A program made the position numbers and the translations under genes. The notes below the pieces were generated by a model, which made no database searches, was not told the origin of the DNA, and saw only the letters and a list, made by a program, of their open reading frames with translations. Positions 20,182 to 28,823 of a stretch of 36,102 bases of DNA are shown here, one piece after another; within the stretch, counting starts at the first letter, position 1; each line of letters starts with the position of its first letter. Source of the stretch: Pelethousia sp002409725 (GTDB taxonomy: Bacteria > Bacillota > Clostridia > Christensenellales > CAG-138); assembly GCA_937915455.1 (NCBI GenBank), contig CALDNN010000222.1:1-36102 (forward strand), in the 5' to 3' direction.

Positions 20182-21353
20182 TGTCGCCCGGCGAAATCCA
20201 GGCCATGAGCGAGGCGCTAATCCAGATTTACACGGCAATCGAGGATGATTTACTTGTCAATGTGGCGAAGCGGTTCTCTGTGGCTGATGAAATCACGCCA
20301 GATTCGGTGCTGGATTGGCAGATTGAAAAGCTGCAACAATTAGGGGCGCTAAACAAGGAGAATTTGCGCACGATTCAAAAGTATTCCGGCAAGACCATGC
20401 AAGAGATAGAGAAAATCCTGCATGATGCTGGATACAAAGCGCTGGAATTTGACGAGCGGATATACCAAGCGGCATTCTCGCAAGGGTATCTGCCGTATGC
20501 ACCTATCCCGCTGATGGCCTCACCTATGCTGCAACAGATCATTACCGGGGCCGTGGACAACACAAGGCACTATTTCAACCTCATCAACACCACGGCGCTA
20601 CAGTCCGCGCAGGAGGGCTTTTTAGGTATCATCAACCAAACATACCTCGAAACCTCGCTAGGCGTTACGGACTACAATACCGCCGTTAAAAAGGCGGTTC
20701 GCAACCTGGCCGACAAAGGCATAACCGGGGCCGACTACATCAGCGCAACGGGGAAACGCACGCGCAATCATATTGATGTGGCTGTACGCCGGGCCATTGT
20801 GACCAGCACTTCCCAAGCGGCGGGCACGATGCAGATTCAGCGGGCGCGGGAGTGGGGTTCCAATCTGGTGGAGGTAACAAGCCACATGGGCGCTAGGCCC
20901 ACTCATGCGGTATGGCAGGGGAGGATCTTTAGCATCAACGGCGGGACGCTGCAATATCCGAATCTGGTTGATTCCACCGGCTACGGAACAGTTACGGGGC
21001 TAAAGGGCGCTAACTGTGGCCATGATTTTTACCCTTTCTTTGAGGGGTTGAGTGAACAAACGTACAAACCGTACAACCTCGAAGAAAATGCGAAGGTATA
21101 CGAAGAATCCCAAGAGCAGCGCAAGATAGAGCGAGCTATACGCGAACAGAAGCGGCGCATTTTAGCCGCTGACAGCATCGGAGACGCGGACGGGAAAACC
21201 GCCGCACAGCTCAAGCTAAAGGCCAAAGAAGCGGAGTTAAAGCAATTCATCCGCGACACCGGCAGGACACAGCGCACAAACCGGCAGCAAGTCATGGACT
21301 TTGGACACAGCGAAGCCATGAAAGCGGTGTGGGCGCAAAGAAAGAACGGTTAG
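20178..21353 (+). CDS. Minor head protein (phage_min_cap2 type)
   Basis: The 391-residue protein has a helical N terminus, a central domain with RRAIVTSTSQAAGTMQIQRAREWGSNLVEVTSHMGARPTHAVWQGRIFSINGG and the hallmark GLKGANCGHDFYPFFEG. A charged C-terminal helix closes it. This matches minor capsid proteins located after the portal in A118-like phages; they are thought to help assembly or DNA exit. Two adjacent ATGs (20178 and 20181) are possible starts; the first overlaps the portal stop. Confidence 0.88.
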   Translation: MMSPGEIQAMSEALIQIYTAIEDDLLVNVAKRFSVADEITPDSVLDWQIEKLQQLGALNKENLRTIQKYSGKTMQEIEKILHDAGYKALEFDERIYQAAFSQGYLPYAPIPLMASPMLQQIITGAVDNTRHYFNLINTTALQSAQEGFLGIINQTYLETSLGVTDYNTAVKKAVRNLADKGITGADYISATGKRTRNHIDVAVRRAIVTSTSQAAGTMQIQRAREWGSNLVEVTSHMGARPTHAVWQGRIFSINGGTLQYPNLVDSTGYGTVTGLKGANCGHDFYPFFEGLSEQTYKPYNLEENAKVYEESQEQRKIERAIREQKRRILAADSIGDADGKTAAQLKLKAKEAELKQFIRDTGRTQRTNRQQVMDFGHSEAMKAVWAQRKNG

Positions 21354-21357
21354 CAAG

Positions 21358-21375
21358 GCGCGGGGCGCTTTTTTT
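21358..21375 (+). terminator. Weak attenuator after the minor head gene
   Basis: GCGC (21358-21361) pairs with GCGC (21365-21368) around GGG, followed by seven T. The stem is only four pairs but GC-rich with a clean T tract, giving partial termination between the portal/minor head genes and the scaffold/capsid genes. The remaining gap to 21456 holds no ORF or other clear element. Confidence 0.5.
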
Positions 21376-21456
21376 ATTCGGCCAGTCGCAAGCCTAATAT
21401 GCGGCATCGACACGGTGATGGCAGACACCTAAAACGCCTATCGAAAGGAGCAAAGA

Positions 21457-21990
21457 ATGAAAACGGAGTTTCTAAAGGGGCTGGGCCTAGATCAAAGCGT
21501 AATTGACCAGATCATGGCCGAAAACGGCAAGGATGTAAACGCGGAGAAGGCGAAAGCAGAGGCGGCACAGTCGCAGCTTAGCGAGGTGCAGGAAAAACTA
21601 AAGGCTTTTGATGGTGTGGACGTAAGCGATCTTAAAACTAAGGTTGCCCAGCTTACCGCCGACCTGACCACAAAGGACACGGAGTATCAGAGGAAACTTG
21701 CGGAAATCGAGTTTTCCCGCACACTGGAAACCGCCGTTGCAGGGATGAAGCCGCGCAACGCAAAGGCCGTTATGGCACTTTTAGACACCGCAACGCTTCA
21801 AAACAGCAAAAACCAGCAGGCCGACATTGCGGCGGCGCTCGAAGCCGTGAAAAAGGACAATGACTATTTGTTTGAATCCGCTTCACGCTTCACCGGCCCC
21901 ACGCCCGGCCCGCAGAATCCCCCGCCCGAAAAGGGCAGCACAGCAGAGGCCAATGCGGCCCTGCGCAGTTTATTTGGAAAAGGAGAATAA
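21457..21990 (+). CDS. Scaffold protein (phage GP20 type)
   Basis: This 177-residue acidic protein has the short start MKTEFLKGLGLDQSVIDQIMAENG, a long coiled coil (residues 25-95, EKAKAEAAQSQLSEVQEKLKAFDG and on), the family stretch FSRTLETAVAGMKPRNAKAVMALLD and a Pro-rich linker before a short helix ALRSLFGKGE. The layout matches GP20-type scaffolds, which guide capsid assembly and then leave the prohead. It sits right before the major capsid gene. AAAGGAGCAAAGA precedes the ATG. Confidence 0.9.
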   Translation: MKTEFLKGLGLDQSVIDQIMAENGKDVNAEKAKAEAAQSQLSEVQEKLKAFDGVDVSDLKTKVAQLTADLTTKDTEYQRKLAEIEFSRTLETAVAGMKPRNAKAVMALLDTATLQNSKNQQADIAAALEAVKKDNDYLFESASRFTGPTPGPQNPPPEKGSTAEANAALRSLFGKGE

Positions 21991-21996
21991 AAAGTT

Positions 21997-23172
21997 ATGA
22001 TTACCAGAGAGCAAGCCGAGGCGATTATTCGCCAGCAAGTAGTACAGGCCATCGAGCAGGACGCGCCCAAATCTTCCACGTTTTTGAGCTTGGCGCGGAA
22101 ACTTCCCAACATGACCAGCAACCAGACCCGCATCCGGGTACTGGACTTCCTGCCCACCGCCTATTGGGTGACGGGCGATACCGGCTTTAAGCAGACCAGC
22201 GAACAGGCATGGGATAACGTATTCCTCAACGCGGAGGAGCTGGCCGTAATCGTGCCTATTCCCGAGGCCGTGTTTAACGATGCGGAGTTTGACATCTTCG
22301 GCCAAGTCACGCCCCGCGTAACCGAGGCCATCGGCGCGAGGGTTGACGGTGCGGCCATCTTTGGCAGCAACCGCCCCGCTGGCTGGCGTGCTGACATCAT
22401 CACCACCGCCCGGCAGGCCGGCAACAACGTGGCCCCCGGTACTGACCTTTTCGCGGCGCTGTACGAGCCTAACGGCGTATGGGATAAGGTGGAATCCAAC
22501 GGCTATTCCGTAAACGGCGCGATTGCAAAGCCTGGATTCCGTGCGCAGCTTCGCGGCATGCGTGACGAGGTGGGCCGCTCCATGTTCCTTGCGAACGTAC
22601 AGCAGCCCGGCCAGTACACCCTTGACGGTACGCCCGTCACCTTCCCGGAAAACGGCGCGTTTGAAACCACCGTTGCTTCTCTTGTCGCGGGCGATTGGAG
22701 CAAAGCGGTTTATGCCATCCGTCAGGACATAACCGTCAAGATTCTCGATCAGGGCGTTATCCAAGACCCGACCACTAAGGCGATTGTGTACAACCTCGCC
22801 CAGCAAGACCTTATCGCCCTGCGCGTTGTGTTCCGCATGGGCTGGGCACTGCCCAATCCCGCCACCCGGCTGGATGCTAACCGCACTTCCTGCCCGTTCG
22901 CGTACCTTGAGCCTGCCACCGCTATCACCACGCAGACTGTGACCATTAATATCAAGGACAACGCGGATACCCCGGCCAATGTTGAAAACGCTTATGTCGA
23001 GGTTGCCGGGGCGCGGATTAAGACTGGCTCCAATGGCAACGCCGTGTTCAATCTCCGTGCTGGCACCTACGATGTAAAGGTAACCAAGAAGGGTTACACC
23101 ACCGTAAATGACAGCGTGACTGTAGCGGCGCAGGCCGTGACCAAGAACATGACCCTGCCCGCGCAGGCGTAA
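21997..23172 (+). CDS. Major capsid protein (HK97 fold) with C-terminal beta domain
   Basis: Residues 1-305 are the HK97-type capsid core, with SEQAWDNVFLNAEELAVIVPIPEAVFNDAEFDIFGQVTPRVTEAIGARVDGAAIFG and the VRQDITV/ALRVVFRMGW strands of the A and P domains. Residues 313-389 form an extra beta domain (TVTINIKD ... AYVEVAGARIKTGSNGNAVFNLRAGTYDVKVTKKGY) like carboxypeptidase regulatory or PEGA domains, likely displayed outward. Such fused domains are known on some phage capsids and may bind host glycans or mucus. The gene follows the scaffold by six bases. Confidence 0.92.
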   Translation: MITREQAEAIIRQQVVQAIEQDAPKSSTFLSLARKLPNMTSNQTRIRVLDFLPTAYWVTGDTGFKQTSEQAWDNVFLNAEELAVIVPIPEAVFNDAEFDIFGQVTPRVTEAIGARVDGAAIFGSNRPAGWRADIITTARQAGNNVAPGTDLFAALYEPNGVWDKVESNGYSVNGAIAKPGFRAQLRGMRDEVGRSMFLANVQQPGQYTLDGTPVTFPENGAFETTVASLVAGDWSKAVYAIRQDITVKILDQGVIQDPTTKAIVYNLAQQDLIALRVVFRMGWALPNPATRLDANRTSCPFAYLEPATAITTQTVTINIKDNADTPANVENAYVEVAGARIKTGSNGNAVFNLRAGTYDVKVTKKGYTTVNDSVTVAAQAVTKNMTLPAQA

Positions 23173-23182
23173 GGAGGGGCAT

Positions 23183-23596
23183 ATGCAAACGGTTGTAAAA
23201 GCACTTGATGCAATCTCGGGGGCGGCAACGCCCTCCGAGAGCGTGGCAGATGCTATCCTTGCTCTTGATGGGCTTGTGATATCGGATGGTGCGGCGGCGG
23301 TTGCTGCTGCGCTGGAGCCTGAGGGCGCAATCACGGTTGCTATCGGCGCCACCATTGCGGCTGAACTCGAAGCTTCCGGAGATATTACCGCCGCCATTAC
23401 CACCGGTGTTGCTGCGGGTATCGCCGCCGAGCTGGAAGCCGAGGGTGACATCGCAACAGCCATTTCAACGGCCGTAAACGCTAAGACGGCCGCACTGCAG
23501 GCCGACAGCGAAGCGACCACCGCTGAGGGGCTTGTGGCGGACTTTAACGCCTTGCTTGCTAAGCTTCAAGCGGCTGGGCTTATGGCAGAGGAATAG
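23183..23596 (+). CDS. Head fibre protein (phi29 gp8.5-like family)
   Basis: The 137-residue product is rich in Ala and Ile and built from repeats: AALEPEGAITVAI, AELEASGDITAAI and AELEAEGDIATAI. It ends with the family C terminus VADFNALLAKLQAAGLM, which I associate with the head-fibre family (pfam11133). Such trimers stand on the capsid surface. It follows the capsid gene directly behind AAGGAGGGGCAT. Repeats suggest a length that can change by recombination. Confidence 0.75.
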   Translation: MQTVVKALDAISGAATPSESVADAILALDGLVISDGAAAVAAALEPEGAITVAIGATIAAELEASGDITAAITTGVAAGIAAELEAEGDIATAISTAVNAKTAALQADSEATTAEGLVADFNALLAKLQAAGLMAEE

Positions 23597-23606
23597 GGGG
23601 TAAAGC

Positions 23607-24008
23607 ATGGCATACATTGACTGGGCTTATTTCCAAGCCTATGCGCCGGGGAGCAGCGTTACCGCTACGGAGTTCCCCGCCCTTGCGGAGCGGGCCAGCG
23701 ATGTGATTGACATGCTCACCTTTTGCAGGATTAAAGAGGCGGGAGGGCTTTCTGCCCTCCCTTCCTCCATCCAGGACGCGGTAAAGAAGGCAACGGCGGC
23801 ACAGGTGGAAACGCTGGGCTTGTTCGGCGGGGCAATGGCCACGGCTGGCGCGGCGGTTAATCCGAACAGCGCGACCATAGGCAAGTTTAGCTATTCGCGT
23901 TCGGAGTGGAGCGGCGGGAGCATCAACGGCATTCCCCTTTCCCCCCTTGTATCTGGCTATTTAGGCTGTACCGGGCTGATGTACGCCGGGATTGATCGGG
24001 GGTGCTGA
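23607..24008 (+). CDS. Head-tail connector (adaptor) protein
   Basis: This 133-residue protein fills the slot of the first head completion protein. It has a helical N-terminal half (LAERASDVIDMLTFCRI, AVKKATAAQVETLGLFGG), typical of connectors that attach to the portal (gp6/SPP1 gp15 type), and a Gly/Ser-rich C-terminal tail. AGGGGGTAAAGC precedes the ATG. Assignment rests on position and helix pattern. Confidence 0.7.
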   Translation: MAYIDWAYFQAYAPGSSVTATEFPALAERASDVIDMLTFCRIKEAGGLSALPSSIQDAVKKATAAQVETLGLFGGAMATAGAAVNPNSATIGKFSYSRSEWSGGSINGIPLSPLVSGYLGCTGLMYAGIDRGC

Positions 24009-24009
24009 T

Positions 24010-24351
24010 GTGCAAATCCCCAAGCATCTTTTAATTCACAGCGTAACGCATCAGTACGGCCCCCCGGTGAATGACGATTGGGGAAACCCTACATGGCCAA
24101 ACACCAGGACGCTTACGCGGGTGCGGCTAGAGCCTTCGGGCCGGGTTGTGCTTGACCGTAGCACGGACGCGAACACGGAGATCAGGCTTTCCGCGCTGAT
24201 GTTTTACGATGCTGTAAACAGCTCCCCGCAGGGTGTGGCCTTTGCTTACGGCGATAGGGTTACATTTGATGGGCAGCAGTACAGGGTTGCAAGCATCGAC
24301 AAGCTGTATGATGGCACGGCCTTTCATCACCTTGAAATTGGGCTGAGGTAG
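24010..24351 (+). CDS. Minor capsid/head completion protein (Minor_capsid_1 type)
   Basis: The 113-residue protein (IPKHLLIHSVTHQYGPPVNDDWGNPTW at the start, FAYGDRVTFDGQQYRVASIDKLYDGTAFHHLEIGLR at the end) matches the Minor_capsid_1 family, a stopper-like beta protein. GTG 24010 is preferred because GGGGGTG lies six bases before it; the TTG-initiated frame from 23992 adds six residues. It overlaps no gene and is followed at three bases by the next member. Confidence 0.75.
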   Translation: MQIPKHLLIHSVTHQYGPPVNDDWGNPTWPNTRTLTRVRLEPSGRVVLDRSTDANTEIRLSALMFYDAVNSSPQGVAFAYGDRVTFDGQQYRVASIDKLYDGTAFHHLEIGLR

Positions 24352-24354
24352 GGT

Positions 24355-24702
24355 ATGAGCATTACCGTTGATGTGCAGTTCAATGCATCTGCGCTAAAGG
24401 CCAAGTTTCAAGCGGCAAGCGAAAAAGGCATAGCGGCGGTATGCAACGAAGCGTTGAAGGATGCTAATTTCTACGCCCGGCAGGATTCAGGCGAATTGAT
24501 ACGCTCATCTATCCGCGCAAGTTCTCCCGAAAAAGGAGAGCTTGTATGGAATACGCCTTATGCTAAGCGTGTTTATTATGCCGGGTATCCATCAAAAGAC
24601 CGGAACCCAAACGCATCCCTGCTGTGGGCGCATAAAGGCTATGCCGAAAACAAAGACAAGTACCTTCGCATCCTGGAAACCGTTGCAAAGGGGGAGCTGT
24701 AA
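24355..24702 (+). CDS. Minor capsid protein 2-type (tail completion) protein
   Basis: The 115-residue protein contains NEALKDANFYARQDSGELIRSSI and VWNTPYAKRVYYAGYPSKDRNPNASLLWAHKGYAENKDKYLRIL, the pattern of Minor_capsid_2 and related HK97-gp10-like tail completion proteins. It should join the head to the tail tube. It is coupled to the next gene through a TAATG overlap. Confidence 0.78.
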   Translation: MSITVDVQFNASALKAKFQAASEKGIAAVCNEALKDANFYARQDSGELIRSSIRASSPEKGELVWNTPYAKRVYYAGYPSKDRNPNASLLWAHKGYAENKDKYLRILETVAKGEL

Positions 24703-25106
24703 TGTACGCTGAAATCCTGCAAGCCGTGCGAACGCTGGCGATCTCGCTTGCAACGCCATACACCACGATAGAACACGGCGCAATGCCGCCCAACAACGGC
24801 TTAGCCATGTATTTAGGGCCGGGCACGATAGACCAGCGGCACCTAGACAAAGGCGGCTTACAATCGCTCACAGTGGCCTTAAACGGCAAGCACGAGCAGC
24901 TAAGCACAGTCATAGGCGCATTGTCCGCGATTCATTCCGGGCTTATGCTTATGCGCAATTACCCACGCGGGACGGGATGGGAGATTGTGGACATCGAAAC
25001 GGCAACACCGCCCAACTACCTTGACCGCGAAGCAAGCGGAACGCGGCAATGGCTATACGGCAGTCTGTTGCGAGTGACATTTTACACAAAAGGAGAGTGT
25101 ATATAA
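24702..25106 (+). CDS. Minor capsid protein 3-type (tail terminator) protein
   Basis: The 134-residue protein has NGLAMYLGPGTIDQRHLDKGGLQSLTVALNGKH and HSGLMLMRNYPRGTGWEIVDIETATPPNYLDRE, with RVTFY near the end. This fits Minor_capsid_3, the tail-terminator slot just before the major tail protein. It shares one base with both neighbours (TAATG overlaps), so the three connector genes are made in step. Confidence 0.75.
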   Translation: MYAEILQAVRTLAISLATPYTTIEHGAMPPNNGLAMYLGPGTIDQRHLDKGGLQSLTVALNGKHEQLSTVIGALSAIHSGLMLMRNYPRGTGWEIVDIETATPPNYLDREASGTRQWLYGSLLRVTFYTKGECI

Positions 25107-25825
25107 TGCCTGAAATTAGTTTGAACTATAAGAACACGCTAGAAATGGACATCACGCCGGGCACCGGCTCCCCGACCTGGGCGCGGTTGTGCAAGGGCTT
25201 TGCCAACCTTGCGGAGGCGTTGAACGAGGTGCTTTACCAAGCCTCTTACATTTGCGATCAGGGCTGGGGCAGCACGGAGGTAACGGGCGGGCAGTACATT
25301 TGCACGCTTACCGGGGTGCGGTATTTTGCCGATCAGGTGCAGGACTTCATCTTTTCGGATGCTGTCATGCATAACTTCGGTGAATCGCGTAAAACCCGGC
25401 TGCGCATAACGCGGCAGGATGGCACTATCATACTGTGGGAGGTGACGCTGGCCAACATCACGATTAGCGGCGGCGATGCAAACCAACCGGCGGCGATCAG
25501 CGTAGCCATCCACGGCAACGGTGCGCCGGAGATCATCACCGACACCTACCTAGACCCGCTGACCGTTGTTAGCTTGCCCGGCACGGCTGGCAACACCAAT
25601 ATCTATGTAAACCCGCTGGTTGAGGCGGCGCACAGCTATAAGTACCAGCTAGGCACGCAGGCCGCGATCCCCGCAAAGGGCGCCGTTCTGACTACCGGCT
25701 GGACTGCATGGAACGGCGCCGCCACGATTCCGGCCACGGCGGGCCAGATCATCACCGTTGCGGAGGTTGTTACTGCGACCAATGCGGCGGCAAAGGCTGG
25801 AACGGCTGCTGTAAGTGTAGGTTGA
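25106..25825 (+). CDS. Major tail tube protein with C-terminal Ig-like domain
   Basis: The 239-residue protein is the tail tube subunit: MPEISLNYKNTLEMDIT at the start, then a beta sandwich with WARLCKGFANLAEALNEVLYQASY, ADQVQDFIF and TIILWEVTLANITISGGDANQPAAISVAIHGNG. Residues about 155-239 form an added Ig-like domain (YKYQLGTQAAIPAKG ... ITVAEVVTATNAAAKAG). ATG 25106 shares a base with the previous stop after AAAGGAGAGTG. A strong terminator follows, as usual for this heavily expressed gene. Confidence 0.88.
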   Translation: MPEISLNYKNTLEMDITPGTGSPTWARLCKGFANLAEALNEVLYQASYICDQGWGSTEVTGGQYICTLTGVRYFADQVQDFIFSDAVMHNFGESRKTRLRITRQDGTIILWEVTLANITISGGDANQPAAISVAIHGNGAPEIITDTYLDPLTVVSLPGTAGNTNIYVNPLVEAAHSYKYQLGTQAAIPAKGAVLTTGWTAWNGAATIPATAGQIITVAEVVTATNAAAKAGTAAVSVG

Positions 25826-25830
25826 CAATT

Positions 25831-25859
25831 GGGCGGGTAATCCCCGCCCTTCTCTTTTT
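25831..25859 (+). terminator. Attenuating terminator after the major tail gene
   Basis: GGGCGGG (25831-25837) pairs with CCCGCCC (25843-25849) around TAATC, followed by TTCTCTTTTT. The next gene's AGGAGG site begins right after it. It would let most transcripts stop after the major tail gene. Confidence 0.85.
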
Positions 25860-25873
25860 AGGAGGTATTATTC

Positions 25874-26284
25874 ATGTACGAAATCAAGCGCAGGGCGTTT
25901 ATCAGGGAAGAAATGAAAATCGGGGACGAGGTTTTGAAAATCGAGGTTGCCCCGGATGCAATCGTGCGGGAATATCAGACCGCTTCTGTTGCGGTTGTAA
26001 AGGCACAGGACGCGGTAAAGGCGGCAGGTGGTAATCCTGGCCCGGAGGTTGTGGAAACGCTGGGAGAGGCCGTTGTGGCGTTCCTGGGGGTTACTCTAGG
26101 CAAAGAGAACGCGGAGAAGCTGCTTACATTCTTCGAGGGAAATTACACGGAGATGCTTTTACAGGTTATGCCGTTTGTCTTAGAGGTAATCGTGCCGCAA
26201 ATCGAGGCGGGCGCGGCAGACTTGCGCAACGCGGCAAGGGATGTATATAAAAAAGGCAAGTACGGCAAGAAATGGCGGCGGTAA
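25874..26284 (+). CDS. Tail assembly chaperone candidate (Gp14-like position)
   Basis: The 136-residue protein lies in the slot of the first tail chaperone between the major tail protein and Gp15. It has a short beta start (YEIKRRAFIREEMKIGDEVLKIEVAPDA) and a helical body (VVETLGEAVVAFLGVTLGKENAEKLLTFFEGNYTEMLLQVMPFVLEVIVPQ) and a basic tail. AGGAGGTATTATTC precedes the ATG. Function rests on gene order; related proteins precede Gp15 in Firmicutes siphophages. It ends one base before the Gp15 start. Confidence 0.65.
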   Translation: MYEIKRRAFIREEMKIGDEVLKIEVAPDAIVREYQTASVAVVKAQDAVKAAGGNPGPEVVETLGEAVVAFLGVTLGKENAEKLLTFFEGNYTEMLLQVMPFVLEVIVPQIEAGAADLRNAARDVYKKGKYGKKWRR

Positions 26285-26285
26285 T

Positions 26286-26882
26286 ATGTTCACGCTTTCG
26301 CGGGAGCTGCCGCGATTCGTAGAAATGGATGGGCGGCGGTATAAAGTCGATTGCGCGTTTGATACCGTTCTGCGCGTGTTTGAATTGCAGGGCGATGAAC
26401 TTTTCACGCCAGAGCAGCGGGTAATGCTGGCGGCTGAAATATTCGGCGGTAGGCGCGTGGCCCGGATGAATCCGCAGGATAAAATACGCTTTTTCGATGC
26501 GGTACTGGATTTACTTATAGGCGAACGCGATAAACAGCCCGGCGAGAAGGTTTTTGATTTTGCGCAGGACGCGGCTTATATTTATGCATCGTTTTATGCA
26601 GCGTATGGCATGGACTTGCACAATCAAAAGCTGGATTGGCGGCAATTCGTGGCATTGTTTCAAGGCTTGCCAGACAACACGAAAATAAAGGAAATAATCA
26701 GCATACGGAAACGGAAAATCCCGGCACAAACCAAGTACAATCGGGAAGAAATTCAACATCTTATCGAGGCAAAAGCATTTTATGCGTTAAAAATCAGCGA
26801 AGCGGAGGCCGAGGCGCAATTCCAGCGCGGGGTTGACCGGCTGGCTTCGTCATTGGCGGCGCGGGCAAAAGGTGGTGGGTAA
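26286..26882 (+). CDS. Gp15 family tail protein (chaperone)
   Basis: This 198-residue protein matches the phage Gp15 family: FTLSRELPRFVEMDGRRYKVDCAFDTVLRVFELQ, the LLIGERDKQP block, DFAQDAAYIYASFYAAYGMDL and WRQFVALFQGLPDNTKIKEIISIRKRKIP. It sits between Gp14 and the tape measure, so it likely helps tail-tube assembly on the tape measure. No clear ribosome site precedes ATG 26286, which suggests coupling to the gene before it or a frameshift product. Confidence 0.85.
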   Translation: MFTLSRELPRFVEMDGRRYKVDCAFDTVLRVFELQGDELFTPEQRVMLAAEIFGGRRVARMNPQDKIRFFDAVLDLLIGERDKQPGEKVFDFAQDAAYIYASFYAAYGMDLHNQKLDWRQFVALFQGLPDNTKIKEIISIRKRKIPAQTKYNREEIQHLIEAKAFYALKISEAEAEAQFQRGVDRLASSLAARAKGGG

Positions 26883-26885
26883 AGC

Positions 26886-28817
26886 ATGGCAGAGGATGGA
26901 AAAGTTGTATTTAAGTACGTTGGTGACACATCCGGCATAGACCAGGCCAACCAAGAAGCGGAGGGCAAGGTAAAGGGGCTGGGGTCTAAGCTTGGCTCTA
27001 TCGGAATCAAAGCGGCTGCCGCGATTGGAGCGGCGGCTGTTGCGGCAGGAACCGCCATTGCAAAAATCGGCGCGGACTTTGAGAGCGCATTCGCAGGCGT
27101 TATAAAGACGGTTGACGCTACGGACGAGCAGCTTGCAAAACTGCGCGAAGGCATCCTTGATATGTCTACCGTGCTCCCTGCGTCTGCGGCGGAAATTGCT
27201 GGCGTTGCGGAAGCGGCAGGACAGTTAGGCATTGAAACCGATAATATCTTAGGGTTTACCCGCGCCATGATTGATCTTGGCGAGGCTACGAACCTTACCG
27301 CAGAAGAAGCGGCAACACAGCTTGCACGATTTGCGAACATCATGCAAATGCCACAAACGGAGTTTGACAAGCTTGGCAGTACAATCGTTGCGCTGGGCAA
27401 TAACTTCGCCACAACGGAAGCCGAAATCGTTGCAATGGGTATGCGGCTGGCTGGTGCGGGCAAACAAGCCAACATGTCCGAATCGGATATCATGGGCATT
27501 GCGGCGGCGCTGTCATCTGTAGGCATTGAAGCCGAGGCGGGCGGGTCTGCATTTAGCAAGGTCATTACTGACATTAATATTGCAGTCCAAACCGGCAATG
27601 AGGACTTAGAAAAGTTTGCCGATGTTGCCGGGATGAGTGCGCAACAATTCGCGCAAGCGTTCCAGACAGACGCAGCGGGGGCCGTTGCATCGTTTGTTGC
27701 CGGTCTTGGCCGCATGGAGGAAAAGGGCGGCAGCGCGATCCTCACCCTAGAGGATTTAGGAATCAGGGAAATCAGGATGCGGGATGCGCTGTTGCGTGCG
27801 TCCGGCGCTGGGGATCTGCTTACAGAATCGCTAGGCATGGCAAACCAAGCGTGGGAAGAAAATACAGCCCTCACCACCGAGGCAGAGCAGCGTTATGCAA
27901 CGCTAGAATCCCGCTGGGCAATGCTGAAAAACCAGGTTTCTGCCATTGCTATTAGTCTTTACGACCAGATGCGCCCTGCGTTATCTGGCGTGCTTGATGG
28001 CATGTCAGGCATGTTTAAGGCTATGGAGGAATCTGGCGCGCTTGAAGAGTTCGGGAAGTCGCTGGGCGATATCGCAAGCGTAATAGGTGATGCGTTAATC
28101 GGTATTTTGCCTATATTGGTTGATCTGATTAATAAGCTATTGCCGCCGATCATGGATCTTGTAAGGGCGCTCCTGCCGCCATTGCTTGCCCTGGTGGACG
28201 CTATTATGCCCATCATTGATTCTGCCGTAGTGCTTATTACGATGCTCCTTGACCTACTTAGCCCATTGATCGGTCAGCTTGAAGGGCCGCTTGCAATCGC
28301 ATTGGGCTTGATTGCGGATGCGCTATCCATCGTTGTGGGATTGATAGGGCTAATTATCGAGGGCATTAAATGGCTGCTTGGTAAAGGCGGGGACTTTAAA
28401 ACATATCTCAACATGATTAAATCCCCATTTACAAGCGATGGCGCAACGGCACAGGCCGGGATTACGGCGGGGGTATCAAACCATGCGGTGACCGGCACGC
28501 GTATCGATGCAAGCGGAAGAAAGATTGTAAGCGTGTCCTCTGTGCCTAAAAATGCACGCGGCACATCATTCTGGCGTGGCGGTAAAACGTTGGTGGGCGA
28601 GGAAGGACCGGAGATCGTAGACCTGCCAACCAGTACGCGCATCTTTCCCGCTGATGTTACTGCACGCATGCTTTCATCCATGCCCGACACGGGGGGATTG
28701 TCTAGTACACAAAGCATCGGTACGATTAACGTATATCCTAATAGTGCTGACTATCTGCGGATACTGAAATTATTAGAATATGCTGACAGCGCCCGGCAAA
28801 GCAGCAGAAGGAGGTAA
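26886..28817 (+). CDS. Tail tape measure protein
   Basis: At 643 residues this is a short tape measure, predicting a tail near 100 nm by the usual 0.15 nm per residue rule. Residues 30-65 are Ala-rich helix. The conserved core spans FESAFAGVIKTVDATDEQLAKLREGILDMS to residue 330, with VAEAAGQLGIETDNILGFTRAMIDL. A hydrophobic block at about 395-500 (ILPILVDLINKLLPPIMDLVRALLPPLLALVDAIMPII) could form the membrane part for DNA entry. The C-terminal GTSFWRGGKTLVGEEGPEIVDLP is also typical. Confidence 0.93.
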   Translation: MAEDGKVVFKYVGDTSGIDQANQEAEGKVKGLGSKLGSIGIKAAAAIGAAAVAAGTAIAKIGADFESAFAGVIKTVDATDEQLAKLREGILDMSTVLPASAAEIAGVAEAAGQLGIETDNILGFTRAMIDLGEATNLTAEEAATQLARFANIMQMPQTEFDKLGSTIVALGNNFATTEAEIVAMGMRLAGAGKQANMSESDIMGIAAALSSVGIEAEAGGSAFSKVITDINIAVQTGNEDLEKFADVAGMSAQQFAQAFQTDAAGAVASFVAGLGRMEEKGGSAILTLEDLGIREIRMRDALLRASGAGDLLTESLGMANQAWEENTALTTEAEQRYATLESRWAMLKNQVSAIAISLYDQMRPALSGVLDGMSGMFKAMEESGALEEFGKSLGDIASVIGDALIGILPILVDLINKLLPPIMDLVRALLPPLLALVDAIMPIIDSAVVLITMLLDLLSPLIGQLEGPLAIALGLIADALSIVVGLIGLIIEGIKWLLGKGGDFKTYLNMIKSPFTSDGATAQAGITAGVSNHAVTGTRIDASGRKIVSVSSVPKNARGTSFWRGGKTLVGEEGPEIVDLPTSTRIFPADVTARMLSSMPDTGGLSSTQSIGTINVYPNSADYLRILKLLEYADSARQSSRRR

Positions 28818-28823
28818 GGGGAT

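Noticed and set aside
21970..23520. 516-codon minus-strand open frame opposite the capsid and head fibre genes
   Set aside because: It mirrors the codon bias of the plus-strand capsid gene, has no ribosome site and shows low-complexity Ala/Ser runs typical of a shadow frame.
26780..27877. 365-codon minus-strand open frame opposite the tape measure gene
   Set aside because: It is the antisense of the Ala-rich tape measure start; the plus-strand protein has family motifs and this one has none.
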